Shown: one piece after another, positions 41,556 through 49,686 of the stretch
How the letters are laid out: every line of letters starts with the position of its first letter
Position numbering within the stretch: position 1 is the stretch's first letter
Assembly (NCBI RefSeq): GCF_018130145.1
Contig: NZ_JAFCMB010000015.1
Location: forward strand, 1-64,000
From: Bradyrhizobium sp. AUGA SZCCT0176
Lineage (GTDB): Bacteria > Pseudomonadota > Alphaproteobacteria > Rhizobiales > Xanthobacteraceae
DNA: 64,000 nucleotides
Direction of reading: 5' to 3'
Program-made: the position numbers and the translations under genes
The notes under the pieces: generated by a model
The model's database searches: none
The model's input: the letters and a program-made list of their open reading frames with translations, nothing else
Told to the model about the DNA's origin: nothing

Positions 41556-41855
41556 TTGAAAAAGCCTGTTCACAACCCCCAGGAAGTAGCTGAAATCGTT
41601 GCGGTTCAGGCGCTTTCCTTCATTGCGTCCGACCCGGAGCGGCTGGGCCTGTTTCTGGCCGAGAGCGGAATCGGCCCGGAGACGCTCCGGACGGCCGCCG
41701 CCGACCCGCAATTTCTGGCCAGCGTGCTGGATTTCGTGATGCGCGATGACGCAACCGTGAAGGCGTTTGCGGCCGCCTCCGAGCTCCATCCGACCAACAT
41801 CGCCGCCGCCCGTCAGGTGCTGGGCGACCCGCATTGGGAGCGCGACGTGCCGTGA
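41556..41855 (+). CDS. DUF3572 family protein
   Basis: This protein of about 99 residues starts with TTG at 41556 (product MKKPVHNPQEVAEIVAVQAL) behind GGAAAGG. It belongs to the DUF3572 family, a small helical protein usual in alphaproteobacteria next to divK; function unknown. Signature features are ALSFIASDPERLGLFLAESG and VLDFVMRDD. It is divergent from divK, so the two share a regulatory gap. An earlier in-frame start at 41445 seems too far upstream. A pair of large hairpins follows its stop. Confidence 0.85.
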   Translation: MKKPVHNPQEVAEIVAVQALSFIASDPERLGLFLAESGIGPETLRTAAADPQFLASVLDFVMRDDATVKAFAAASELHPTNIAAARQVLGDPHWERDVP

Positions 41856-41872
41856 GCGCACTGGCGCAGGCA

Positions 41873-41951
41873 CCAGTGCGGCGAATTTGAAGTTCCTACC
41901 AGACTCGCGGTAACCTCTTCGTAGGAACTTCAAATTCATCAGCCGCACTGG
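41873..41951. repeat. Long hairpin repeat 1 before dinB
   Basis: gaatttgaagttcctac (41883-41899) pairs perfectly with gtaggaacttcaaattc (41921-41937) around a 21-base loop. Outer arms ccagtgcggc and gccgcactgg add ten more pairs after a 4-base bulge. Confidence 0.9.
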
Positions 41952-41965
41952 CAAAAATAATGTTG

Positions 41966-42041
41966 CTGGTGCTCCTTATCATTCCGCAGTTCGCATAGGT
42001 GGTGCGGCAAATGCGTGCGAACTGCGGAATGGGAGCACCAG
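41966..42041. repeat. Long hairpin repeat 2 overlapping the dinB start
   Basis: attccgcagttcgca (41981-41995) pairs perfectly with tgcgaactgcggaat (42016-42030) around a 20-base loop; outer arms ctggtgctcc and ggagcaccag (41966-41975, 42032-42041) add ten pairs. The right arm contains the likely dinB ATG at 42029. Confidence 0.9.
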
Positions 42042-43321
42042 TCGGTCCGCGCTGTTTTTGCCGGGATTGCCTCGGCGACCTCGACATCAAGGCCAGGCGG
42101 TGCGGTGAATGCGGCTCCCCTCGCCTGGTTCGGCACCCTTCGTTACCGGCGCTGGCGATGGCGCATATCGATTGTGACGCATTCTACGCGACGGTGGAAA
42201 AGCGCGACAACCCGGAACTTGCCGACAAGCCGGTCATCATCGGCGGCGGCAAGCGCGGCGTGGTGTCGGCCGCCTGCTACATCTCGCGGACGTTTGGCGT
42301 GCGCTCGGCGATGCCGATGTTCAAGGCGCTGGCGCTGTGTCCCGCGGCGATCGTGATTCGGCCGGACATGGCCAAATATGTCCGGGTCGGCCGCGAGGTG
42401 CGCCACGCCATGCAGACGCTGACGCCGCTGGTCGAGCCGCTGTCGATCGACGAGGCGTTTCTCGACCTTTCCGGCACCCAGCGCGTCCACGGCATGATCC
42501 CGGCCAAGGTGCTGGCGCGCTTTGCCCGTGACGTCGAGCGGGACATCGGCATCACCGTGTCGGTCGGCCTGTCCTGCAACAAGTTCCTCGCCAAGATCGC
42601 CTCCGATCTCGACAAGCCGCGCGGCTTTGCCGCCCTCGACCAGGCCGAAGCCCGCGAGATGCTGGCCGACAGGCCGGTCGGTTTCATCTATGGCGTCGGC
42701 CCCGCGACCCAGGAAAAGCTGCTGCAGCGCGGCTTTCGCACCATCGCGGACCTGCAGCGCGCCGACGAGGTCGATCTGATGAAGCAGTTCGCCAGCGAAG
42801 GCCGAAGGCTGTGGCGGCTGGCGCGCGGCATCGACGACCGCCTGGTGGTGCCCGATCGCGGCGCCAAGACGATTTCGAACGAGACCACCTTCGATAATGA
42901 CATCCGCGATTTCGCGACGCTGGAGCGAACGCTGTGGCGGCTGTCGGAGAAGGTGTCATCGCGCCTCAAAAGCAGCAACCTTTCCGGTTTGACCATCACA
43001 CTGAAATTGAAGACCGCCGATTTCAGGCAGCGCACCCGCTCGCAATCGATCCAGGCGCCGACGCAACTGGCGGCAAAGATCTTTGCGGTGTCCCGCGAAT
43101 TGCTGGCGAAGGAGATCGACGGCACCGCCTTTCGCCTGATGGGCACCGGCGTCAGCGCGCTGCGCGCAGGCTCGCAGGCCGACGACACCGACATGCTGGA
43201 TCGCCGCTCGGCCCACGCCGAGCGCGCGATGGATGATCTGAGGAAGAAGTTCGGCAATGCCGCTGTGATCAGGGGCATTGCGTATAAGGGGCCGGTGGGG
43301 GACGAAGAGGAGGAAGAATAG
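42029..43321 (+). CDS. dinB: DNA polymerase IV with N-terminal four-cysteine motif
   Basis: This Y-family polymerase copies damaged DNA with low fidelity. The catalytic core is complete: MAHIDCDAFYATVEKRDNPE (first aspartate), PLSIDEAFLDLSGTQRVHG (acidic pair) and the later thumb and little-finger parts. The protein is about 430 residues. Before the polymerase lies CFCRDC, a 9-residue spacer, then CGEC: four cysteines as in a zinc ribbon, which I recall in some rhizobial relatives. The start is uncertain: ATG 42029 is likely, with ATG 42011 and GTG 41999 upstream. All lie in or next to hairpin 2, with no clear ribosome site. Confidence 0.92.
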   Translation: MGAPVGPRCFCRDCLGDLDIKARRCGECGSPRLVRHPSLPALAMAHIDCDAFYATVEKRDNPELADKPVIIGGGKRGVVSAACYISRTFGVRSAMPMFKALALCPAAIVIRPDMAKYVRVGREVRHAMQTLTPLVEPLSIDEAFLDLSGTQRVHGMIPAKVLARFARDVERDIGITVSVGLSCNKFLAKIASDLDKPRGFAALDQAEAREMLADRPVGFIYGVGPATQEKLLQRGFRTIADLQRADEVDLMKQFASEGRRLWRLARGIDDRLVVPDRGAKTISNETTFDNDIRDFATLERTLWRLSEKVSSRLKSSNLSGLTITLKLKTADFRQRTRSQSIQAPTQLAAKIFAVSRELLAKEIDGTAFRLMGTGVSALRAGSQADDTDMLDRRSAHAERAMDDLRKKFGNAAVIRGIAYKGPVGDEEEEE

Positions 43322-43330
43322 CTATCTCCT

Positions 43331-43475
43331 CGTCATTGCGAGCGAAGCGAAGCAATCCACTCTTGGTCATTCCGGGATGGTCCGCAGGACCAGACCCGGT
43401 ATCTCGAAATTCCCCGATGCGCAATTGCGCATCTGAGGTTCGATGCTTCGCATCGCCCCGGGATGACGACCAAGA
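43331..43475. repeat. Composite palindromic repeat
   Basis: A half-copy of the 33638 element (cgtcattgcgagcgaagcga then agcaatcca) is fused to a palindrome bounded by cttggtcattccggg and cccgggatgacgaccaag. It contains the 26-bp core (43412-43437) shared with 38095-38120. It separates the convergent dinB and eipB-like genes. Confidence 0.85.
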
Positions 43476-43480
43476 GGTCG

Positions 43481-44350
43481 TCACTTACACGGCTTGGAAT
43501 CCCTGACGTCGAATTTGCCCATCGCGCCTGAAATCACAAAATCATTGTAGTCCAGCATCAGCGCGCGGGAGACGCCGTTCTCGAACAGCTCGAACGACAT
43601 CGCATAGACAGGCGTCTGCTCGCCGTCCTTGGCTTTGGCGTCGCGGTCGTAATAGCTCACCGTGACCGGCCAGCGCGTCAGCGACTTCATCTGGTCGTTC
43701 GCGGTGGAGGGATCGGGGGAAGCGATGGTCTTGGTGCCTGGAATCGGCTGCCCGATCACCGACAGCGTGTTGTAGACCTTCTCGCCATTATCAGAGCCGT
43801 CATAGACCATCAGTTCCAGCACCGACTTGCCTTCGCGGGCAGCCGCGATGATGAGCTGGATCTGCTCGGTCGGGAACACGATCTTGCCTTCGAGATTGAA
43901 GGTCTTCGCCACCGGCTGTTTCAGCTTGACCGTGATGTGATCGCCGGTCCGCTCGGCAACGCCGTCGACCGGGGCGGAATCCGTATCGTTCATCCGCGTG
44001 TCGATCTTGAAGCGGTAGCTCTTGCCTGCCGCGTCTTCCCAGGACTTCGAGCGCAAATCGCTGAGCGTCAGCTTGCCCTCGCCGCTGTCGAGCTCCGACA
44101 CCTGCCTGAATTCGGACGTGTAGCCCTCGCAGGCGCTGCCGGAGAAATTGTAGAGGATGCGCCCGCGCGCGCCGCTGATGGCGTTGGAGCCGCGCGACTT
44201 GACCAGGTTGAGTTCGTAGAGTGCCTGATGGGCAAGGAATGGCCCGCTTGCGGCTGACAGCGCTGGCCCGGCCTGGAAAACCGATCCTGTTGCAACGGCT
44301 GCGATTGTCAGCACCCAAGCACGAGGCGGAATCCGGAACGGTCGAGCCAT
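43481..44350 (-). CDS. eipB: EipB-like cell-envelope integrity protein (DUF1849)
   Basis: This 289-residue periplasmic protein of the EipB/DUF1849 family has a signal segment (about residues 1-33) after a basic start. Family features are AHQALYELNLVKSRGSNAIS and YNFSGSACEGYTSEF with Cys74, and a C-terminal Cys288 (DSKPCK); these two could form the disulfide known in Brucella EipB, where the protein is needed for envelope integrity. The name is by homology from memory. ATG at 44350 follows AAGGAGAAC. It is convergent with dinB. Confidence 0.88.
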   Translation of the reverse strand: MARPFRIPPRAWVLTIAAVATGSVFQAGPALSAASGPFLAHQALYELNLVKSRGSNAISGARGRILYNFSGSACEGYTSEFRQVSELDSGEGKLTLSDLRSKSWEDAAGKSYRFKIDTRMNDTDSAPVDGVAERTGDHITVKLKQPVAKTFNLEGKIVFPTEQIQLIIAAAREGKSVLELMVYDGSDNGEKVYNTLSVIGQPIPGTKTIASPDPSTANDQMKSLTRWPVTVSYYDRDAKAKDGEQTPVYAMSFELFENGVSRALMLDYNDFVISGAMGKFDVRDSKPCK

Positions 44351-44598
44351 GTGTTCTCCTTGTGAAGCGGAAGATTCGATACATTACTGTCGGCCCTATT
44401 GCGTCGCAACTAGGGCGGTGTCACGAAATCGTAGGAATTTGACGCCGGAATGCCACGTTTTCCGGCCTGTTTCTCGGAATTGCCGCCGCTTGCGGGTGTG
44501 CGCCTCCAATCCGCCCTCGCTTGCAACCTCGAACGTGATGCGCGAAACAATGCGGACCTGAAAAGGTCAGATGTGGTCAATTTAAACGGGGACGAAAC

Positions 44599-45066
44599 AT
44601 GGCGGGTACGGTCGAACAGAAGCTGGCGGCACAAGGTATCACCTTGCCCGAGCCCCGCGCCGCCATGGCGAACTATGTCGGCTTCGTCCGCACCGGAAAC
44701 CTGCTGTTCGTCTCCGGCCAGGTGTGCGCCAATGCCGAAGGCAAGCTGATCGCCAAGGGCAAGCTCGGCGCCGGCGTCACCACCGAACAGGGCTATGCCG
44801 CCGCACAGGGTTGCGCGGTCAATCTGCTGGCGCAGATCAAGGCCGCGCTCGGGGATCTCGACAAGGTGGTGCGCGTGGTCCGGCTCGGCGGCTTCGTCAA
44901 TTCGGCGCCGGATTATTTCGACGGGCCGAAGGTGCTCAACGGCGCGTCCGACCTGATGGTCACAGCCTTCGGCGACAAGGGTCGCCATGCCCGCACCACC
45001 GTCGGCGTCTCTTCCCTTCCCTCCGATGCGGCTGTCGAAGTCGACGGCGTGTTCGAGGTCTCCTGA
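44599..45066 (+). CDS. RidA/YjgF family protein
   Basis: This 155-residue protein of the RidA/YjgF superfamily has the trimeric chorismate mutase-like fold, and RidA proper hydrolyses reactive enamine/imine intermediates. Signatures are GNLLFVSGQVCANAEGKL, AQGCAVNLLAQIKAALGDLD and VVRLGGFVNSAPDY. It belongs to the longer subgroup with an N-terminal extension and a SSLPSDAAVEVDGVFEV end, so the precise substrate is unsure. It starts the short plus-strand cluster with the glycerophosphodiesterase gene 12 bases later; GGGGACG precedes the ATG. Confidence 0.92.
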   Translation: MAGTVEQKLAAQGITLPEPRAAMANYVGFVRTGNLLFVSGQVCANAEGKLIAKGKLGAGVTTEQGYAAAQGCAVNLLAQIKAALGDLDKVVRVVRLGGFVNSAPDYFDGPKVLNGASDLMVTAFGDKGRHARTTVGVSSLPSDAAVEVDGVFEVS

Positions 45067-45078
45067 AAGCAACGCGCG

Positions 45079-45825
45079 ATGCGAGCGCCTGATTGGTTGA
45101 CGGCACGGCCGGTCGCCCATCGCGGCCTGCATGACGCTGCGCGCGGCATCCTCGAGAACATGCCGGGCGCGGTGCAGGCGGCGATCGCGGGAAATTTCTC
45201 GATCGAGGTCGATATCCAGCTTTCCGCCGATGGCGAGGCGATGGTGCATCATGACAATGCGCTCGGCCGCCTCACCGAGGGCTCAGGCGCATTGCTCGGC
45301 AAGACCGCCGCCGAACTGAAGGCGGTCAAATTCAAGAATACGCCGGAACGGATGATGACGCTCAGCGATCTCTGCACGCTGGTCGCCGGCCGCGTGCCCC
45401 TGGTGATCGAGGTCAAAAGCCATTTTGACGGCGACCGCAGACTGGTGGGGCGGATGGCCGAGGTGCTCGCTACCTATTCCGGACCCGCAGTCGGTATGTC
45501 GTTCGACCCCGACCAGGTGCTGGCGCTGCGCGAGCTGATCCCCTTGCTTCCCCGCGGCATCGTGGCCGAGCGCGAATACACCGAGGACGAATGGCCGGAA
45601 GCGTCGGCGGCACAGCGCCGGGGCATGACCCATCTGCGCCACGCCTTCCGCACCCGGCCGCATTTCGTCGCCTATTGGGTCAACGAACTGCCAGCGGCCG
45701 CGCCCTGGATCGCCCGCAACATTTTCGGCCTGCCGCTGCTGACCTGGACCGTGCGCACGCCGGACCAGCGCGCCCGCGCCATCAGCTACGCCGACCAGAT
45801 GATCTTTGAGGGATTTGTGCCCTGA
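45079..45825 (+). CDS. Glycerophosphodiester phosphodiesterase
   Basis: This 248-residue GDPD-family enzyme hydrolyses glycerophosphodiesters to glycerol-3-phosphate and an alcohol. Features of the active site are the first His-Arg (VAHRGLHD), the metal-binding SIEVDIQLSADGEAMVHHD (Glu, Asp and His) and VPLVIEVKSHF; TWTVRTPDQ closes the barrel. The ENT motif is ENM here, a small variant. No signal peptide, so it is cytoplasmic, like UgpQ. It follows the RidA gene after 12 bases, so they are likely co-transcribed. Confidence 0.92.
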   Translation: MRAPDWLTARPVAHRGLHDAARGILENMPGAVQAAIAGNFSIEVDIQLSADGEAMVHHDNALGRLTEGSGALLGKTAAELKAVKFKNTPERMMTLSDLCTLVAGRVPLVIEVKSHFDGDRRLVGRMAEVLATYSGPAVGMSFDPDQVLALRELIPLLPRGIVAEREYTEDEWPEASAAQRRGMTHLRHAFRTRPHFVAYWVNELPAAAPWIARNIFGLPLLTWTVRTPDQRARAISYADQMIFEGFVP

Positions 45826-45965
45826 CGTCTTGGGCTCGAGGTTTCCCGCCGGGAACCTGATCCGCACTGCACGGCCTTGAAGTCGCGCGTGCAATGCACG
45901 ATCTTTCCGGATGTTGGTCACCATCGCGATGGCTGATCGCAGTGTGGGACCGGTCCGAATTCTCG

Positions 45966-47213
45966 ATGGCGTCATCCGAAATCACCCTCGAAGCCGTCCC
46001 CTCCGCCAGCGATATCCCGGCTGCGGAATGGGACGCCTGCGCCAATCCGAAGGGCGATCCGAACAGCCTCGAAAACCTCGACACGCTGGCTTCACCCGGC
46101 GCGTCAGGTGATTCGTGCCTCGATTCAAGAGTTGGCTATAACCCCTTCGTCTCGCACGCTTTTTTTGTCGCTGCCGAAGCCTCCGGCTCGGCCTGCGCCC
46201 GCACGGGGTGGGGTCCGCGGCATCTCCTCGCCCGGCTCGATGGCGGCATCGCCGGCATCGTACCCTGCTATCTGAAATCGCACTCGCAAGGCGAATACGT
46301 CTTCGACCGCGGCTGGGCGGATGCCTATGAGCGCGCCGGTGGCCGCTATTATCCAAAACTGCAGGCCTCGGTGCCGTTTACGCCCGCCACCGGCCCGCGT
46401 CTGCTGATCCGCGGCGACGTCGACCACGAGCGGATCGGGACGGCGCTGGCAAGCGGGCTGATGGCGCTGTGCAACGCCACCAACGCCTCTTCCGTGCACG
46501 TAACGTTTGCCCGCGAGGCGGAAGCAAAGTTTCTCGGCGCCCAGGGATTCCTGCAGCGTACCGACCAGCAGTTCCACTGGCACAATGACGGCTACAAGAC
46601 CTTTGACGACTTCCTGGGATCGCTGAACTCCCGTCACCGCAAGGCGATCAAGCGGGAGCGGCGCGAGGCCGTCTCCGCCGGCATCACCATCCACCGCCTG
46701 ACCGGCAGTGACATCACCGAGGAGGCCTGGGACGCCTTCTTTGCGTTCTACATGGAGACCGGCTCGCGCAAATGGGGCCGGCCCTACCTCACGCGAAAAT
46801 TCTTCTCGCTGATCGGCGAGAGCATGAGCCGGGACGTGATGCTGGTGATGGCGCGGCGGGGCGGCCGCTGGATCGCCGGCGCCATCAATTTCATCGGCGG
46901 GGACACCCTATTCGGCCGCAATTGGGGCGCGGTCGAACATCATCCGTTCCTGCATTTCGAGGTCTGCTATTATCAGGCCATCGAGTTTGCGATCGAGCGC
47001 GGCCTGAAAACGGTGGAAGCCGGCGCGCAGGGCGAGCACAAGCTGGCGCGCGGATATCTGCCGCAGACGACTTATTCGGCGCATTACATCGCCGATCCCG
47101 ATTTGCGCCGGGCGATCGCGGACTATTTGAAGCGCGAACGCGCTTACGTCGCCGAGGTCGGGAGGGAACTCACCGAGGCCGGGCCGTTCCGCAAGGCCGC
47201 CGACGAGGCTTGA
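45966..47213 (+). CDS. GNAT-superfamily acyltransferase (COG3146/peptidoglycan-type)
   Basis: This 415-residue protein belongs to the COG3146/DUF482 group of GNAT-like transferases, related to FemAB-type enzymes. Recognisable are YNPFVSHAFFVAAEASGSAC and HRKAIKRERREAVSAG with DAFFAFYMETGSRKWGRPYL, then FEVCYYQAIEFAIERGLKTV and EAGAQGEHKLARGYLP. The acceptor and acyl donor are unknown; a role in cell-wall or lipid modification is only a suggestion. The ATG at 45966 is preferred to an upstream start. It precedes the HIT gene. Confidence 0.88.
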   Translation: MASSEITLEAVPSASDIPAAEWDACANPKGDPNSLENLDTLASPGASGDSCLDSRVGYNPFVSHAFFVAAEASGSACARTGWGPRHLLARLDGGIAGIVPCYLKSHSQGEYVFDRGWADAYERAGGRYYPKLQASVPFTPATGPRLLIRGDVDHERIGTALASGLMALCNATNASSVHVTFAREAEAKFLGAQGFLQRTDQQFHWHNDGYKTFDDFLGSLNSRHRKAIKRERREAVSAGITIHRLTGSDITEEAWDAFFAFYMETGSRKWGRPYLTRKFFSLIGESMSRDVMLVMARRGGRWIAGAINFIGGDTLFGRNWGAVEHHPFLHFEVCYYQAIEFAIERGLKTVEAGAQGEHKLARGYLPQTTYSAHYIADPDLRRAIADYLKRERAYVAEVGRELTEAGPFRKAADEA

Positions 47214-47260
47214 CCTTTACAATATCGATCCGAGAATGAGAGCAAACCGAGGGAACCACC

Positions 47261-47686
47261 ATGTCCGCCGCCTATGACACCAACAACATCTTCGCAAAGA
47301 TCCTGCGCGGCGAATTTCCCTGCCACAAGGTCTATGAGGACGAGCATGTGTTCGCCTTCCTCGACATCATGCCGCGTTCGCCTGGCCATACGCTGGTGGT
47401 CCCGAAGGCGCCTGCCCGCAACATCCTCGACATCACGCCCGACGACTACGCCCATGTCGCCCGCGGCGCCCATAAGATCGCCGCCGCCGCGATGAAGGCC
47501 TTCAAGGCCGACGGCATCACCATCCAGCAGTTCAACGAACCCGCCGGCGGACAGGTCGTCTTCCACCTCCACATGCACGTGCTGCCACGCCACGAGGGCG
47601 TCGCGATGCTGCCGCCGGCGAGCCGCAAGGAAGACGTCAAGGTGCTGGAAGACAACGCGACCAAGCTGATCGCGGCGTTGGGGTAG
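47261..47686 (+). CDS. HIT-family hydrolase
   Basis: This 141-residue histidine-triad protein has the catalytic motif H-L-H-M-H (residues 102-106 in FHLHMHVLPRH) and the N-terminal NNIFAKILRGEFPCHKVYED common to HinT-like HIT proteins. It hydrolyses nucleoside phosphoramidates or adenylated substrates in known members. It follows the GNAT gene by 47 bases. It is convergent with the minus-strand serine hydrolase gene. Confidence 0.95.
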   Translation: MSAAYDTNNIFAKILRGEFPCHKVYEDEHVFAFLDIMPRSPGHTLVVPKAPARNILDITPDDYAHVARGAHKIAAAAMKAFKADGITIQQFNEPAGGQVVFHLHMHVLPRHEGVAMLPPASRKEDVKVLEDNATKLIAALG

Positions 47687-47733
47687 CGGAGCTGCAAGAG
47701 CGTGCCGGGTCCCATGAACCCAACGGCCCGCGC

Positions 47734-49185
47734 TCACTGCACCCGCGTATCAAGTCTCATTAGACCATCCGAAGTAAAGAGTTGTAGCCGGGAGCCGCTT
47801 GCGACAACGGAAAAGCATGCCTCGCGCGTGTTGGGCTCGTTCAGCGTTCGACAGAGGCGATCGCCGTCGACGCGCCATGAACCCGTGAACCGTTCCCGCT
47901 GCTCGGCGCCCGCCAGGATCGAAAGCGTCCCATCGGCACGCAGTTGCCATAGATACGGGCCGCCGTTCAGCATCTCGCCGACCGAAAAAGTCGCCCCGGT
48001 CAGTTTCGCCTTGATTTCCTCGCCTGCGAGACGATCGCCCGCCGCGTGAGCCAGACTGACATCCGGCCCGACATCCCTGTCGCCTGCCGCCGACAGAATG
48101 AGCCACAGCAGCCGCGCAAGTTGCGGGGTCGTCGGTTCGGGCTTGCGCTGGCCCGGTAGCGGCCCGACCGCGACATCGCTGTTGACGCGATGAACGATGA
48201 CGAGATCGTAGGCCGGGATCACGAAGGCATACTGCCCTTCAGCACCCATGGCGGCGAAGGTGCCGGCCGGGACCCTGACCATCGGTGCGCCGTTGTTATC
48301 GGGAAATCTGATCCACCACAGATATCCGTAGCCGTACCCCCGCCCCTGGTCGGGAAATGCATCGGAATAGGACTGCGTACTTTCGCGAACCCATGCGCTC
48401 GGAATGATCTGCCGGCCGTTCCACCGTCCCTCGTGCAGATAGAGCAGCGCAAACCGGGCCAGGTCGCGCGCGCTCATGCGGATGGGATAGGCGGGATGCT
48501 CGGAGGGCTTGCCCCTGAAATATTCGCCGTCGCCCGGCTGATAGTCCTGCATCCCGATCGGCCGCGCGATCCGGCCCTGCAAGGCTGTGAAGATCGAGTC
48601 TCCCGTGGCGCGCTCATAGATCGTCCCGAGTGCGTTGAAATCCCAGTTGTTGTAGTACCAGAAGGTTCCGGGTGGATGACTGCCGCGCGCGGGGCGTCGT
48701 CGGGCCATGCCCGGCGTTTCGTACAGCGCCGCGTGGTAGATGCCCGACCGCGACTTCAGGAGATCGCCGACGGTCGCAGTTTTTTCGGTCGGGGTCAGGC
48801 CCGGCGTGTTGTCGTCGATGCCGAGGCTTTCCATGGTCGCGCCGAGATCGATCTTGTGTTCGTCGACGGCAATACCGATCAGCGCGCTAAGCAGGCTCTT
48901 GCGGATCGAATGTAGGTTGGACTTGATCGCAACGTCGCCCCATTGGGCAACAACGAGGCCGTGCTGAACGATCATCACAGCGGCTGACGGCGCGATCTGC
49001 TGCGACCAGGATTTTGCCTCCGCCAGTTTTTCGGCCGACCAACCCGCAGCCTCCGGCGTCGTCGACTCAAAGGCCGCGCCGGGATAATGCTCCACGATCG
49101 CAGGCGAATCCGCTCGCACCGCCGCACCTGCGGCGAGGCCGAATAGCATGACCGCGGTGAAAAGCCTCAGGCCCGTCCGCTTCAT
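47734..49185 (-). CDS. Secreted serine hydrolase of beta-lactamase fold
   Basis: This 483-residue protein has a signal peptide (about residues 1-25), the SxxK nucleophile S-I-R-K (Ser93 in HSIRKSLLSAL) and the YxN motif in FWYYNNWDFN. The C-terminal third (after about residue 380) is an extra domain with TGATFSVGEMLNGG. It belongs to the beta-lactamase-related serine hydrolases; a peptidase or esterase role in the periplasm is likely, the substrate unknown. It starts 6 bases after the trmO stop, in a run with the Bug protein gene. Confidence 0.9.
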   Translation of the reverse strand: MKRTGLRLFTAVMLFGLAAGAAVRADSPAIVEHYPGAAFESTTPEAAGWSAEKLAEAKSWSQQIAPSAAVMIVQHGLVVAQWGDVAIKSNLHSIRKSLLSALIGIAVDEHKIDLGATMESLGIDDNTPGLTPTEKTATVGDLLKSRSGIYHAALYETPGMARRRPARGSHPPGTFWYYNNWDFNALGTIYERATGDSIFTALQGRIARPIGMQDYQPGDGEYFRGKPSEHPAYPIRMSARDLARFALLYLHEGRWNGRQIIPSAWVRESTQSYSDAFPDQGRGYGYGYLWWIRFPDNNGAPMVRVPAGTFAAMGAEGQYAFVIPAYDLVIVHRVNSDVAVGPLPGQRKPEPTTPQLARLLWLILSAAGDRDVGPDVSLAHAAGDRLAGEEIKAKLTGATFSVGEMLNGGPYLWQLRADGTLSILAGAEQRERFTGSWRVDGDRLCRTLNEPNTREACFSVVASGSRLQLFTSDGLMRLDTRVQ

Positions 49186-49191
49186 GGAGAA

Positions 49192-49683
49192 TCACTCCGT
49201 CTCGAAATCCCCTGCCTGCGGCGGCGCCAGTGGGGTGAACTCGCAGCGATCTGGCTTGAGGTCGATCAGCGGCGTCTCGTCGAGGCAATCGAGGCCGCGC
49301 ACCAGCACGACGTTGCCTTCGACGCCGACCAGCTTGACGATCGAGGTGCCGATCGGATTGGGCCGCACCGGCGTACGCAGCGAGAATGCGCCGCGCGTAT
49401 TGCCGTTGTTCTTCGGGCTTTGCAGTACGAGGTCCCGTCGCGACTGGTGCAGCCAGTAGATCACTTCGAGATTGGAATAGAAGTCGACGCCCTTGATCGC
49501 AGGCACCCAGGGCTCGAAAATCTCCAGCCGGCAGACCGGGCCGTCGTGACGGCCCTGCCGCGGGGTTTCCAGCCGCGATTTCCAGGGCGTGCGGATGCGC
49601 CCGATGAAGACAAGGCCGGCGTCGCGCGCCGGTGGCATATCGACGGCGAGTTCGCCTTCGCGGATTTCACTTTCCCGAACCAT
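49192..49683 (-). CDS. trmO: tRNA t6A37 N6-methyltransferase TrmO
   Basis: TrmO methylates the N6 of t6A at position 37 of some tRNAs. The 163-residue protein has the TrmO fold signature LRTPVRPNPIGTSIVKLVGV (RxPxRPNPIG) and IRTPWKSRLETPRQ near the N-terminus. A bacterial homologue may also belong to the VirR/YaeB group. It is tightly packed: 3 bases after the Bug gene and 6 bases before the serine hydrolase, which is an odd set of partners for a tRNA enzyme. Confidence 0.9.
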   Translation of the reverse strand: MVRESEIREGELAVDMPPARDAGLVFIGRIRTPWKSRLETPRQGRHDGPVCRLEIFEPWVPAIKGVDFYSNLEVIYWLHQSRRDLVLQSPKNNGNTRGAFSLRTPVRPNPIGTSIVKLVGVEGNVVLVRGLDCLDETPLIDLKPDRCEFTPLAPPQAGDFETE

Positions 49684-49686
49684 ATT

